A stretch of DNA of 64,000 bases, from assembly GCA_016801885.1 (NCBI GenBank), contig CM028884.1, forward strand, positions 6,530,501 to 6,594,500, in the 5' to 3' direction. Positions 55,281-64,000 of the stretch are shown here, piece by piece. Within the stretch, counting starts at the first letter, position 1, and every line of letters begins with the position of its first letter. The notes beneath the pieces are model-generated. The model had not been told where the DNA came from. It worked only from the letters and a program-made list of their open reading frames with translations, and did not search any database. Origin of the DNA: Toxotes chatareus. Its lineage: Eukaryota > Chordata > Actinopteri > Toxotidae. A program made the position numbers and the translations under genes.

Positions 55281-57121
55281 AGAGTATTAAATCTCTCTCC
55301 TTCCCGCTGGCTGTAGTCAAATAATCCTCTGCTTATAGTGAGCTGCCCTTGAAGCCAATCCAGCATTAGACTGTCCCTGAGTACATCCCATCCCCAGGTA
55401 GAGTAGTGCTAATCCTCCTGACAGCACAGTGCTCTGTCTCAGCTTACCGTATATTACTATCTAGAGAGCTGGGCTGGGTCTAACTTCTGGGTTACAACAC
55501 AGATGCTCTGTGGGTGAACTCTGAGAGGCCAGCACTGAATGTAAAACACCATGAAGGTCGAGTTTGTTTTGCAGTTGAGGTTATGGAGTAAATGGGGCAG
55601 GTTAGGTCAGGGTCTAAGTTTGGACTTCCTCTGGTAAAACTTTAAGTAAAAAATGTCAAAAATACTCTTCTGGTAACAATGTCAAAAATACCTTAAAGTG
55701 TTTAAGTATTCATTAAAGCACCAAATGTTTTTATAAGTAAAAACACAACCAGAAATATGCCCTACTTACATGGACTGCATGGCTTCCTGGATGAGCTGCA
55801 TCCAGGTGTTGCGCTCGTCCTTTGAGCTGGCCAGGACCTCCATCATCTCCGGCTTCTCGATGCCTGCCGTGATGAGGAAGAGGCCGCGCTCTTCGTTAGC
55901 TACCTCTCTGACGATCAGCTTCTGGAGGGAGATGACTGTGGAGCGCTGGTCCTACAGGGAGAGGAGGGTGGGGAGGGATTGATGGAAGCGACAAGGGAGG
56001 AGAATGAAGAGAAAAAGAAAGATGACAGTGGGAGGGTCGAGGAAGAGGAGGGAGGAGGGAAGACAAATGGTGAGGATGGAAAAGGCAGGATGAAGGGTGG
56101 GTTGAAGCGCCAGAGAGAAAAGGAGGGGGGAAGAGGAAGAGGAGAAAGATAATTATGGGAGGAGAAAAGGAAGCAGAGGGAAAAAGCAAGACAGAAAAAA
56201 GAGCAGCAAAGACAGAGAGAAGGAAGGTCAGTCAGAGAAAAAGGAGGATTATAGAGGAACAACAAAGATGTGGGAAGAAGAAGACAAAATGAGTTTCTGG
56301 TTATCATCCACATTAGAGTCAGCTGTCTTGTGGAGCATCAGCAGTCCTTGCATCCTTAAGGCTGTGAACACTGTAAAACACATTTTAGTACGGTAACACC
56401 ACAAACCACAGTTTCGTTTCTGCTCTGTCAGGTAAAACTCTGAATGTAACCACATCCTTACTTCTTTTTTCCTGTAATCTCTTGTCCGAGGTTTAAAGAA
56501 AGAAAGAACAGGTTTATATTTTTTTATAGCACTGTTTTCCTACCGTGACTATGATGTAAAAACTTGGAATAAAATTCATTGTCCTTGTTCTGTGCAGAGA
56601 TGCATTCTTAAACCCAAAGTGCAAGTTAGAGTCATTTTCTGTACAAAATTCTCTCTTTGTTTTACTATCTTTCAACTGCAGCTCAGCAAAGAAACAAAGA
56701 CTGTGGCAAGAGACTAGAGAATATAAAGGCTATAAAAAAAAGGACTATAACCCTGGATGATGCCCATCTGATTTGGCTAACTCAGACCCCTGAAGCATCA
56801 TTTTAGCCACAGCTTCACAGAAACATGTTATATCTCCTGTCCAGGAGATATAACATGTTATATCTCCTGTTCAGGTGCTGTGACCTCTGTCGCTGCTGGC
56901 TGTGTCTACAGCAGGTGACCAAAACTCAACCTGGGACACATGGCTGTCATCCATTTAGAGCCACATGTTATTCCTTTTTTTGTCAATGTCAACAGCCTCG
57001 ACTCAAACATGCCAAGCCTTTTTTTTAATGATGGATGTGATCATTATGCCACAGGCCTGCCTCTGTTTTCATTCCCCTGACATGTGTGTGTCTCTGTGTG
57101 TGCGTGAGAGAGAGAGACAGG

Positions 57122-57160
<39 letters not shown>

Positions 57161-60100
57161 GCCATGCCAACTGTGAGTCCTGTAAACATGGAAAAAATGA
57201 CTCAAACCTATATGATTTATCACACTTGGATTAGATGCCTAGGGCCAGATCAGCTTTATTAGGTGCAGCTAGCGAGCTAGCTAGAGGCAGGCAACTTTAC
57301 ACAATGGGAATTCTAAGCAGGGCAGCTAATGCTAACAGCAACAACAGTGGGATAGGAAAATATGACAACAACATCTCTGGCAGAGCTCATAAGACCTCTA
57401 TTACTGGAGGGAGGGAATGTTGAGGGAGGAGTGAGGAGAGAGAGAGGGAGTGAAGAGAGATATACAGAGATGGAAGGAGAGAGAGAGAGATGACAGCAGG
57501 ATCCTACCAGCATGGCGAAGACATATTTCTGGTCTTTCTCTTGGAGGAAGACAAAGACATCTGACAGGAGCAGAGCATGGACATCTGGAAGATCAACAGG
57601 AGAAAAGTAGTTGTGGTCAGATAAGAGAAAAGTTCAAATATATGGACATATTTCCATATTCCCATATTTTACGTATTGACAAAGAGAAAGAGAACCATGT
57701 CAGTCAGTAAAAACATTTGTAATCATTCTAACCCTTTAGTCTTCCCTGGCTGTTCTTCAGCTGCAGCGCTCCGTCATGGATCAGCCTCCGCCTCAGCAGA
57801 TCCTCCCTTGCGAAAATTTGACCACTCTTCATCATCATGATGGACTTACTGTCCATGCGGCTGTGGAATTCCTTCAGACGCCGCCTTTTCTCGTGCTCGT
57901 TCACCTTGCTATCAACCGCTGCAATCACCTCCTTCACCAGCCGAACAGCCTCCGTCAGGTCATCATAGTCTTCCTCGCCCTCTGTGTTCAACATATGATG
58001 AGAGAGGTTAGAAAGGCAGAGGTGTAGCAGCCTGACGTTAGCAAAAGTCTCAGGTTAGATTATAACCAGACCGTAAAACCCTTAACCCCACACGTCATTC
58101 TCAGTGGGATAAAAAGCTAAGCCGGCTATCTATTCGGTTCATTTCTTTTATGTGAAAAGTTAAGATTTTAAAAGGTTATTTTTATGAAGGTGCAAAACCA
58201 GCAGGGTCAGAAAACCAGGCAAAAGCCATTAATATAAGGCAAATACATTTGGTAATTTAATGGTTCCAGACCAGCACACTAGAGCCAGATGGGTAGAGTG
58301 GCACAGCTGAGGAAGAGCATATGCACAGCAGAAGGGGCAGTGAACTTTTGGTATCCATTTTGGCGTTTAACTGTGCCTGCGTTTCCACTCATTCGCAGAG
58401 AGAGTAATGAAAGTCTTTCTATGGTTTGAGTTGGTGGAATTGGACACACAAATCTCAACAAAGTCACCTAAACTACTTTCATGTGTGTTGAGTTTTGCCT
58501 CTTTCATTCTGTCATATTTGTTTGTCCCACCTGTATAATTTGGAACGCACACCAAATGCTACTGAGACTGAGCTGCAGTTGTGGTCACCAAATTTTGAAT
58601 ATGTGTTTGCCTCACCCACATTCCTCCTCCTCCTTGAGACAGGAACAAGAGTTGCTTGTGAAGTTTCTGTTAATAAGATTATTGTATCTCAAAAATACAC
58701 ACTGTTCTGCCCATTTATCTCACATGTCAGTTCAAGTCATTTGTATGCAACACTGGCTGCACTGCCTGACCAAAGAGTTTCTGCTCTTTAGGTTAATTAC
58801 AATAGATATTCTGAATACATCTTCTTTTCACAAGTGTTAAAAAATTACTTCCCTTTTTCCTGAAAAGGTCCATTCAACATACCTTAATGGGATTTTAGGA
58901 TGTAGAATATAATGTGCTTAATAATGCACACTCATGATTACCTATATTACTGATTAGAGTTTCTGGCATTTTCCTCTAATGCTTGTAACACGGTGGATAT
59001 TTTGAACTGTATTATGATCAGAGAGCAAGGTGTCAGAATAGATGAAAAGAAATATGGAAAGTTATGGAAAGTTATTATAAAATCTCCTGACCTGACCTAT
59101 TGTTTCTGTTGCTAATCAGCATTTCAAAGCTCTGGTGCTCTTGCGCTGAACTTTTCACTTGTCAGTCAATCAGTGTAGTCAGTGCACTGACATTTTCCTT
59201 AAAGCCTCTGAAAGTTTCAAGTGTCACATATTTCTCTATATCATTACAGATTAATGACTAAGTAAGATCCCATTGCTCAGAGTAAGAAGCTATGGAGAAC
59301 ATCACAAATAAATCAACATTTTGGGAAATGTGTTTACTCTCTGTCTGTGTGGTAAAAATGAGATACCATCAGCGGATGTTTAGCTCAGTTTAAACAGCAA
59401 GCCTGGCTCTGTACGAAGGTAACAAAGCCTCTGAAGCTCACTAATTAGGATGTTTTGTCTTGTTTAATCCACACAAAAACCGAAACAAGTTGTGTTTTTT
59501 ACGGGAGTTTACATGCTTTTTTCCCCTCAGACAGAGCCAGGGTGAGAGTAGCCTTGTTTCTAGCCTTTGTGCAAAGCTAAGCTAACTGGCTTCTGGCTGT
59601 AGCTTCTTCTTTTGCTGACAAGATGAAAAGATCGATATCGTTCTCACAGCTAAGTCTCTGCAAAAAAGCAAATAAGCACGTTTTCCAAAATGTGAAACTA
59701 TTCATTAAAATGTTTTGTCAATACATGATAACTATGAGATTTATCTGTCAAAGTTAAACCGAACGTGTAAAAGCTTTTCTTTCATTGTCTCTGCCAGCCC
59801 CAGAGTCAGTATGTCTCTGATATACTTCTCATACTTATTGTTCACTTGAGTTTTTGACTCAACATGTGACATTTCCCCCCCAAAGTGGAATATTTTCCCC
59901 TGTGGCTGCTGTACTTTAGTCCTCCAGAGCACCAAAATACTATCTTTAACTGGTAGTATACTGTGTTATTTCCACTCTGTATATCAGAGTTGGCAGGAGA
60001 GAGTCTTCTTAAAGCACCTTGGGGATTAAGTCAGAGCTCCCCCATCCCACATGGAACTATAAACAGGCTTTGGGGAAGGATTAGAGAGAATGTACACAGT

Positions 60101-63100
60101 GGGAGGCCAAGTGACGAGAGCTGCTTTAATTCAGATATAAATATGGTGTGAAACATTTCAGCTCCTCAATGTATGCGTGATCCATTATCCTAAGAACACC
60201 CATCCAACATCTGTCACATTTTTCACAAAATATATGTAAGTGTGTGAGAGAAATTCAACTTTTCAGGAGGTTTCCTAAAACATGTGACACTGCAGTATTA
60301 CCACATCCAAAATGTTTAAATGTGGTTTGAACTGCAAATCAGCTTGTTTCACCAACCTTTTTCTAGATCCTAATGCATTGATTGGCCTTATTCTGTCACT
60401 TACTTATGGAAAAACCCATCAGATGAAAGCATAATTTACACAGCTCACTAGCAGAAAGTTTCAGTTTAAAAAAAAAAAAAAAGACAGAATTTGATTTTCT
60501 TTTCTTCAGATTTATAACTTTAAATTCACTCTTTTACTCCTCATTAACAGGTAAAAAGAGTGTAGTACAGTACATTTCACTCATCTATTTTTCTGCGTCT
60601 TTATTCCGCAATAAATTGGGGTAGAAATCATTGGTAGTAAAACTATAGGTTTGATCCTTTGAGACCAATATTAGATCACTACTACTGAACTGACTGTGCC
60701 TGAAAACCACAATAAAGTTAGCTGCTTTGTTAGCCTGCAGTGATGATCTGTGGTTATCCAGGCTCTTTCCAATTAAAACTCTCTCTCTCCTTCTAGTTTC
60801 CCCAATTCAAATAACTATGCACACAGTGAAAGCATGGATGACCACTGAGAAGATCCCGACATGGAGCTAACCTTTAGTGTGCTGTAGCATCCTCTGAATC
60901 AACACCGGGTACTTTGTTATCCTCTGGGTCACCAGCAAGATGCATTCTGGGATACCAAGCCTCCGCACAATGCTGCTGCTCATCTTTTTCTGGACAAATC
61001 AACAAAAGGTGCTTTAGTAAAACATACTCACTCCAAACAAGACAAGGTTTCAAATAACTAATGATAAACCATAAAACTAACTCACCGTAGAACAAAACTA
61101 TAATGATAATAACTGAAAAGGTTTTTACTGTGATTATGGATATGACAGTGACACAAGGCTATAATCAGAAATAAAACACTGTCTGCAGGGTAATATGGCT
61201 TTTATACAAATGTTCCCAATACCTGCACTGACAGAAATTAAGTGCATATGCAAAAGAATAAAGACAAAAGAAAAGCAGAGTGAGAACTAGCTCCCTGCCT
61301 AATACAACAGCAAGTATTTATACAACAGAAAACAATGTTTGTTCAACATTCAACAAAAACAACTGTGTCTGGAAAACCAGGCATCTTCAAGAAAAATACA
61401 TCTTAAACACAAAGCAGTAAAAAGGCAGAACAATACAAAAGCATGACAAGAGACTGCTCCAAACAGTAACACCACAGTGGGATAGATTGTATGACAAATT
61501 CATAAAGGGCTGAGATGAAGGCCTTACTTTGATGAAGGCTTTGAAGCGTTTGTCTTTGGTCAGTAGGTCCTTGTAGAAGTTGACAGCTTCATTGTGGCGA
61601 CTGCAGAATCTTCCATAAATCCTCCTCATACTTTCACCGTTGGATCCTGAGAACTAGAGCAGAAATTGACAGAGATTAATACACAAAACAAACAATGGTA
61701 CAGCAGAGAAAACAGAAATGCTAATGTGGAAAGGTAACACTGTATGTATTAATGCTCAGATTTCTACTTCTAATTTGAACTCAGTTGTTTAATTTCAAAA
61801 CTTTAACAGAGAACTGGGAGAAATGTAAGAATCTTTTGGTGGTATTCGGCACCAAAACAATGTTTAATTCAGAGAAGGCGTACATGTATGCAGCATACAA
61901 AAACAGTAGCATTTCCTAAGGATACAAACAGTTGACATTATTTTTCCTAGAGCTAAGGGCAGCTACTTTTTACAGCTGGTCTTGAAAAAAAATCTGGTAG
62001 CTAATGTTAATGGAAGGTTTCTAATGCATGCGAATGCACATGCACACACACGCACACACACACACACACAATCATTCTGACAAATATTCTTTTTACATGA
62101 AATATGTTTAAAGTCTCCATGTCTCCTGTGCGACTAGCTCATGTAAAATCACCAGTAAAGAAAAAAATTTCATTATAGGACCTGCATCCCCATCCCATCT
62201 CCAGACCAGCCCCGCTCTGACCTGGTTGACCAGGATGTCTCCTATCCTGTTGATGATAAATCCTCCCTCCAGGTACCCCCCCTCCAGCTGGCACTCCCTC
62301 TTCCTCTCCAGGAGGCGTAGGAGGTGCTGCGTGTGGAGCTCCAGGAGCTCGTCTAGAGCCGGGAACAGCTTCTCCACTGTCTGGAGCTCTACCTGCAGTT
62401 CCTTCTGCAGGCCTTTACTGTAGACTTCTGACATTATACGCAATGTCCGGATGTGATGCATCTCTGTCTGCATCAGCTCTGAAGGACAAACCAAGAAGTG
62501 ATACTTAGACAGAATGACATAAACTGCAGTTTTAAATCTTTCCACATATGTACATGGATGTTTCTCAGAAGCCTACAGTTTCACTGAATTCTTGACTTAA
62601 TTTTGCACATCACTGCACAAATTTATTTGCCACAAGTAGATTCTAATCAAAAGCTGGAGACATCTCAGGGACACAGCAAACAGGATGCATCATAAGGCAT
62701 ATTTAAATTAGAGGAAATCTGTAGCCTGAATAGACCATTGAGGTTTAGATGCAACTGAAAAAAACTGAAGTGAAAGTCGTCACATTACCATGAGGGAAAG
62801 TGGCTCTACTAAAACCCCAAAACACAACACAACACACTTGTGTCACATGACATAGCACAGCTCAGGTTATTATGTCAGGTGACATTACAGTGACAGAATT
62901 TTTTTTTCATACTACTGAAATTGGGCTAAAAGACATCAACCCATCTTGAATTCTTTCTCTGCTTTGAGTTACCATAAATTAGCACAATCATTGTTTTCTA
63001 TCTAGGCTCCAAAAATGAGGGACAAACACCTAATAACTATCATTATTCCTTCATTCGTCCTTTAACGTATTCAGATCACTTTTAAGAGAGAGTTTTTTGA

Positions 63101-64000
63101 GATGTAGATCTAACCGTAGATGACATCTTGTCTCTTCACCAACTCTTTGTCCAGCTGCTGCAGGTACTGCTGCTCCACACCTAAACTCCACGAATCAGCC
63201 TCCAGCTCTTTGGCCTCTGCCTCAAACTCCCCCATCAGCTGCCCGTCCATCATCTCCGTCCCTGCACCAACAACACAGCTTGCACTTACAATCTGAAGCT
63301 CTTGTTTTATTTTCTGTATCATTTCATTATACAGCTTTGATATAACCTTCCATTTAAACTGGTATACTGTTATTTTCAAGCACAGTTTAAAGCTTAAAAT
63401 ATTAAGGTTGCTGTTTTCAATATTTCTACTATTATTCTTTATCTTACAGAATTTTTCATTATTCTTACCCTGAACCATTTCAGATAAAAAAATGGTAGAA
63501 AAGTTGACACTGTCTGACTGAAGATGCATGAGTGTGTATGTGTGTGTCTGTGCCTGTAATGACCTTCATCAATGAGTGATTCCATGGACTCTGTGACCTG
63601 GTTGGTTCTGTTGAGGGAGTCAGTAGACTGGGAGAGATACCGCAGGCCTTTAATGGGCATCTCGTCAAACACCGGACTGAATGGAGAGGCGATAATAATA
63701 CAGGTTACATTAACGCTGTTGTTTCAGTAGCTGTCACGGCCAAAGATTCCCACTGAGCTGCTCAGACACACATGGTGCACTGTGGATGCTGTGGTAAAAT
63801 GAAGGATCAAAGACAGACAAACTAACAAACCAAACTAAATAATAACAAAATTACTTCAATACAGAACAACACAATATTTCATTTCATTTAAATGGAAATG
63901 TGAACACCTCAGGATCCTCATTACATTCACACGCGCACACACACACACACACACACACACGCACGCACAGATCAACTCACCCAGCGATGTTGCTTATGGA
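44198..64000 (-). CDS. akap13: akap13 (AKAP-Lbc), 3' half: A-kinase anchor protein 13 / RhoA guanine nucleotide exchange factor
   Basis: Nineteen coding exons with GT-AG junctions and consistent phases join into 2,691 nt (896 residues plus stop); the 5' part is beyond the right edge. The family protein is a large cytoplasmic scaffold that anchors PKA and activates RhoA through a DH-PH module. In the window-numbered product the DH domain covers about residues 88-290, with motifs ELMQTEMHHIRTLRIM and VTQRITKYPVL. The PH domain covers about 317-430, with EKDQKYVF and LIVREVANEERGLFLI. A linker has GPVCLPRRAETFGGFDSHQM and DLRRTESDS, a coiled coil covers about 627-777, and a Ser-rich then Lys-rich tail ends EIFFC. 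DEDEGIPSE, PRRAETFGGFDSHQM and SLIEQEKQRSLEKQRQ point to AKAP13, not to ARHGEF2, 18 or 28. The anchoring helix and C1 domain are off-window. Several introns carry repeats. Identification is from memory of the human protein. Confidence 0.95.
44251..45981 (-). other. akap13: Last akap13 intron
   Basis: A 1.7-kb intron that holds the near-palindrome at 45228-45253 and a unique, CNE-like stretch at 44340-44570. No exon-like sequence was found inside it. Confidence 0.75.
45228..45253. promoter_or_regulatory. 26-bp near-palindrome with RFX X-box-like core
   Basis: GCATAGGTTACCATGG continues as TGACCTATGC and is symmetric apart from one mismatched base pair. The centre GTTACCATGGTGAC resembles the RFX-family X-box (two GTTRCC-type half sites). 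Binding is inferred only. Confidence 0.4.
45982..46288 (-). CDS. akap13: akap13 exon R, Ser-rich and Lys-rich tail
   Basis: It encodes TPSTTSDESPFPGSSQSLEL, an eight-serine run, LPRLQSQQSKPKGKGLNPF, NQISKSLLQLAKSKSKEGKE and a five-lysine run. The lysine-rich stretch matches the human KEKKEKKKKNK tail. The region is low in complexity and shorter than the human counterpart. The acceptor is ACTTCCAG. Reading through the GTAGAG donor would stop after three codons (GRE), so a truncated alternative end is possible. Confidence 0.9.
46758..46937 (-). CDS. akap13: akap13 exon Q, coiled coil continued
   Basis: Sixty codons begin EEEVLKQQKELEEERQGLQS, run through KKEEYQRDLERLRDAQRKLQ and end DKMEELRLAE. 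They correspond to the human YQYDLERLRAAQKQLE coiled-coil region. The acceptor is CCACTGCAG and the donor GTGAGC. Both ends are in phase 0. Confidence 0.95.
46938..47897 (-). other. akap13: akap13 intron between exons P and Q
   Basis: A 960-nt AT-rich intron with a poly-A run near 47806-47821 on the plus strand. No further feature was recognised. Confidence 0.8.
47898..48170 (-). CDS. akap13: akap13 exon P, coiled-coil start
   Basis: Ninety-one codons: AVVVQQDSFIEDQRQALSER, a Ser-rich SLSRPSSRPSS patch, then SLIEQEKQRSLEKQRQELAS and EEKRRREKEWELREQQLNER. The last two form a charged heptad-rich helix typical of the C-terminal coiled coil implicated in oligomerisation. The acceptor is ATCAAG with a poor pyrimidine tract; the donor is GTAACT. 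Both ends are in phase 0. Confidence 0.95.
48440..48490 (-). CDS. akap13: akap13 exon O, 17-codon microexon
   Basis: It encodes QVLHSVSNLHLLLSTLQ, corresponding to the human QVVQSVVHLYELLSALQ helix. The acceptor is TTCCAACAG and the donor GTAAGA. Both ends are in phase 0. Confidence 0.94.
48491..49801 (-). other. akap13: akap13 intron between exons N and O
   Basis: A 1.3-kb AT-rich intron with no recognised feature. Confidence 0.8.
49802..49846 (-). CDS. akap13: akap13 exon N, 15-codon microexon
   Basis: It encodes GGNANLLLLLKRNSE, matching the family GGNANL--LKRNSE block. Both ends are in phase 0, so skipping would be frame-neutral. The acceptor is TATGTGCAG and the donor GTAGCA. Confidence 0.93.
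50675..50748 (-). CDS. akap13: akap13 exon M, LRRTESDS segment
   Basis: Twenty-four codons encode GDRDEGEDTAGDLRRTESDS and VLKK after a split Ser codon. The basic RRTESDS motif is conserved in the human protein and is a likely phosphorylation region (inference). The acceptor is TTATGTCAG and the donor GTTAGT. Confidence 0.9.
50749..52077 (-). other. akap13: akap13 intron between exons L and M
   Basis: A 1.3-kb intron. There is a short AAAAC-type run near 51285-51305 and nothing else recognised. Confidence 0.8.
52078..52224 (-). CDS. akap13: akap13 exon L, PRRAETF conserved block
   Basis: It encodes VETLQALVNGSLGGAM, then an EGGGVGPVCLPRRAETFGGF block and DSHQMHSSK. The PRRAETFGGFDSHQM string is diagnostic of AKAP13. 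The acceptor is GTGACAG. Two donors in the same frame lie 6 nt apart: GTAAGA after 52084 and GTAAGT after 52078. I chose the latter because it is nearer consensus and keeps the SSK residues. Confidence 0.9.
52225..54373 (-). other. akap13: akap13 intron between exons K and L
   Basis: A 2.1-kb intron of mixed composition with CT-rich patches near 53,380-53,440. I see no gene, recognised repeat or structured element. Confidence 0.8.
54374..54562 (-). CDS. akap13: akap13 exon K, LLRQKD helix and variable linker
   Basis: It encodes DLLRQKDTEIMSLLEEKVRL, similar to the family QLHQKD-LLLLEEK helix. A less conserved linker follows and ends GASIMKDALLE. The acceptor is GTTGGTCAG and the donor GTAAGA. 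Confidence 0.93.
54645..54727 (-). CDS. akap13: akap13 exon J, post-PH segment
   Basis: It encodes EKDEDEGIPSETEDDKRQLE and TKAKEMR, matching the AKAP13-specific DEDEGIPSE block directly after the PH domain. The acceptor is TTGGACAG and the donor GTGAGA. It enters in phase 2 and leaves in phase 1. Confidence 0.95.
54961..54993. repeat. 11-bp tandem repeat, three copies
   Basis: AACAGGACTAA occurs three times head to tail in an AT-rich intronic stretch. Confidence 0.95.
55138..55177. repeat. 14-bp perfect hairpin in akap13 intron
   Basis: AACTGTCATAGCAT (55138-55151) and its exact complement (55164-55177) are separated by a 12-nt loop. The CTGTCATAG core also forms the stem of a separate hairpin at 38422-38443. 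Confidence 0.9.
55244..55279. repeat. (GA)n microsatellite in akap13 intron
   Basis: An uninterrupted GA run of about 36 nt between exons I and J. Confidence 0.97.
55770..55951 (-). CDS. akap13: akap13 exon I, C-terminal half of PH domain
   Basis: It encodes DQRSTVISLQKLIVREVANE, ERGLFLITAGIEKPEMMEVL and ASSKDERNTWMQLIQEAMQS. It includes the hydrophobic PH surface that, in this subfamily, binds active RhoA, and the Trp of the last PH helix. The acceptor is CTGTAG and the donor GTAAGT (consensus). Confidence 0.96.
55952..56295 (-). promoter_or_regulatory. akap13: About 340-nt polypyrimidine tract before the PH exon acceptor
   Basis: Read in the transcript direction, the intron end before exon I is almost pure C/T for over 300 nt (CTCC, TTCC and TTTCTC words). 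On the plus strand it is a GGAGG/GAAGA purine tract with several GGG runs. Ordinary tracts are 15-40 nt. It could bind PTB-type regulators or form triplex or G-rich structures; function is inferred. Confidence 0.7.
56823..56858. repeat. Perfect 17-bp stem inverted repeat
   Basis: ACATGTTATATCTCCTG (56823-56839) is followed by a 2-nt gap and its exact reverse complement (56842-56858). A third partial copy of the arm (TGTTATATCTCCTG) follows immediately to about 56870. It could extrude as a cruciform and is too tight-looped to be a typical miRNA precursor. Confidence 0.9.
57125..57158. repeat. (GA)n microsatellite in akap13 intron
   Basis: An uninterrupted GA run of about 34 nt, preceded by an interrupted GA/GT stretch from about 57080. 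A purine-rich stretch continues at 57430-57490 beside exon H. Confidence 0.95.
57508..57584 (-). CDS. akap13: akap13 exon H, PH domain strands
   Basis: It encodes VHALLLSDVFVFLQEKDQKY and VFAML, the LLLTD-VFLQEKDQKY core shared by Lbc-family PH domains. The acceptor is GATCTTCCAG and the donor GTAGGA, ending in phase 0. Confidence 0.96.
57733..57981 (-). CDS. akap13: akap13 exon G, end of DH, DH-PH linker and start of PH
   Basis: It encodes EGEEDYDDLTEAVRLVKEVI and AAVDSKVNEHEKRRRLKEF (final DH helix and linker). DSKSIMMMKSGQIFAREDLL and RRRLIHDGALQLKN follow as the first PH strands. The acceptor is TGAACACAG and the donor GTTAGA. The joined Asp codon starts exon H. Confidence 0.95.
57982..60871 (-). 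other. akap13: akap13 intron between exons F and G
   Basis: At about 2.9 kb this is the longest intron in the window. It contains the TIR-bounded repeat at 59315-59694 and otherwise no supported feature. Open frames near 58,480-58,840 and 59,741-59,935 have no family resemblance. Confidence 0.85.
59315..59694 (-). mobile_element. Non-autonomous DNA-transposon-like repeat with terminal inverted repeats
   Basis: Near-perfect 18-bp inverted ends, AACATTTTGGGAAATGTG at 59315-59332 and the complement of CACATTTTGGAAAACGTG at 59677-59694, bound a 380-bp non-coding element. On the minus strand its interior contains GCTTATTTGC, GAAGCTACAGCCAGAAGCC, GTTAGCTTAGC and CTCACTAATTAGG-type words. I recognise these as a very common percomorph repeat. 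No transposase and no clear target-site duplication were resolved. Confidence 0.7.
60872..60989 (-). CDS. akap13: akap13 exon F, DH catalytic helix
   Basis: It encodes KKMSSSIVRRLGIPECILLV followed by TQRITKYPVLIQRMLQHTK. QRITKYPVL is the most conserved DH helix (conserved region 3) and is needed for exchange activity. The acceptor is TGTCCAG and the donor GTTAGC, ending in phase 1. Confidence 0.96.
61528..61653 (-). CDS. akap13: akap13 exon E, middle of DH domain
   Basis: Forty-two codons encode FSGSNGESMRRIYGRFCSRH and then NEAVNFYKDLL and KDKRFKAFIK, matching the Lbc-family FCSRH and KDKRFQ blocks. The acceptor is GCTCTAG and the donor GTAAGG. Both ends are in phase 0. Confidence 0.94.
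62041..62070. repeat. CA microsatellite in akap13 intron
   Basis: An interrupted CA run of about 30 nt between exons D and E. Confidence 0.9.
62222..62478 (-). CDS. akap13: akap13 exon D, DH domain conserved region 1
   Basis: It begins ELMQTEMHHIRTLRIMSEVY, the first DH helix, which contacts the GTPase switch region in this family. It continues through KLFPALDELLELHTQHL and RIGDILVNQ. The acceptor is TCCTTCAG and the donor GTCAGA, ending in phase 0. Confidence 0.95.
63115..63261 (-). CDS. akap13: akap13 exon C, start of DH region
   Basis: It encodes TEMMDGQLMGEFEAEAKELE followed by ADSWSLGVEQQYL and ends KRQDVIY. The latter is the Lbc-family lead-in to the DH domain. The acceptor is GGTGCAG and the donor GTTAGA; the split Glu codon (G|AG) joins exon D. 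Confidence 0.93.
63564..63676 (-). CDS. akap13: akap13 exon B, segment before the DH domain
   Basis: It encodes VFDEMPIKGLRYLSQSTDSL and then NRTNQVTESMESLIDE, a well-conserved AKAP13 stretch preceding the DH domain. The acceptor is CATTCAG. The donor is GTCATT, a weak 5' splice site, but it gives the phase required by exon C. Confidence 0.87.
63928..63968. repeat. CA microsatellite near right edge
   Basis: An ACGCGCACAC-type run of about 40 nt in the intron between exons A and B, close to the exon A donor. Confidence 0.9.
63981..64000 (-). CDS. akap13: akap13 exon A (partial at right edge)
   Basis: This exon encodes SISNIAG up to a GTGAG donor. The last two bases (GG) complete a glycine codon with the first base of the next exon. 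It matches the family segment just before the VFDEM motif. It is cut by the window edge. Confidence 0.8.

Noticed and set aside
55896..56313. Minus-strand Pro/Ser/Phe-rich open frames
   Set aside because: They are translation of the intronic polypyrimidine tract, not conserved protein.
56823..56858. miRNA precursor
   Set aside because: The stem is only 17 bp with a 2-nt loop, unlike a 60-80-nt imperfect pre-miRNA hairpin.
44198..64000. Identity as ARHGEF2, ARHGEF18 or ARHGEF28
   Set aside because: These share the DH-PH core, but the DEDEGIPSE, PRRAETFGGFDSHQM, SLIEQEKQRSLEKQRQ and EIF(F)C segments fit AKAP13.

Overview
The window comes from a teleost fish genome, most likely a percomorph. 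The evidence is vertebrate-style splicing of a recognisable akap13 gene, several repeat families that I recognise from perch-like fish, and abundant CA/GA microsatellites. There are no bacterial features. All repeat-family recognition is from memory, without a database search.

Region 1 (1 to about 35,226) is one uninterrupted AT-rich satellite array. The unit is about 72-78 bp, giving roughly 470 copies, and the array runs off the left edge. Its monomers carry recognisable variants that recur in the same order, so there is higher-order structure. A multi-kilobase block is repeated from about 6.97, 11.76, 14.43, 18.80 and 22.7 kb, and a different set of variants recurs in the outer parts (about 1.9-4.1 kb and 28.9-35 kb). 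No gene is supported here. The small ORFs on both strands come from a unit length near a multiple of three.

Region 2 (about 35.2-44.2 kb) has no supported protein gene. It holds a dispersed repeat abutting the satellite, a (GT)33 microsatellite, diverged transposon-like copies, and the presumed 3' UTR and downstream flank of akap13. A few unique stretches look like conserved non-coding DNA, but this cannot be tested here.

Region 3 (44,198 to the right edge) is the 3' half of akap13 (AKAP-Lbc, a RhoA exchange factor and PKA-anchoring protein) on the minus strand. I resolved 19 coding exons with matching splice phases, totalling 2,691 nt (896 residues plus stop). They cover the segment before the DH domain, the DH domain, the PH domain, a linker, the C-terminal coiled coil, a basic tail and a tiny terminal exon ending EIFFC-stop. 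The N-terminal half, including the anchoring helix and C1 domain known from the family, lies beyond the right edge. Introns hold a TIR-bounded transposon-like repeat, GA/CA microsatellites, hairpins and a very long polypyrimidine tract before the main PH exon.

The part most likely to be undescribed is the satellite: its nested higher-order structure, its frame-preserving unit and its position about 9 kb from the 3' end of a signalling gene.
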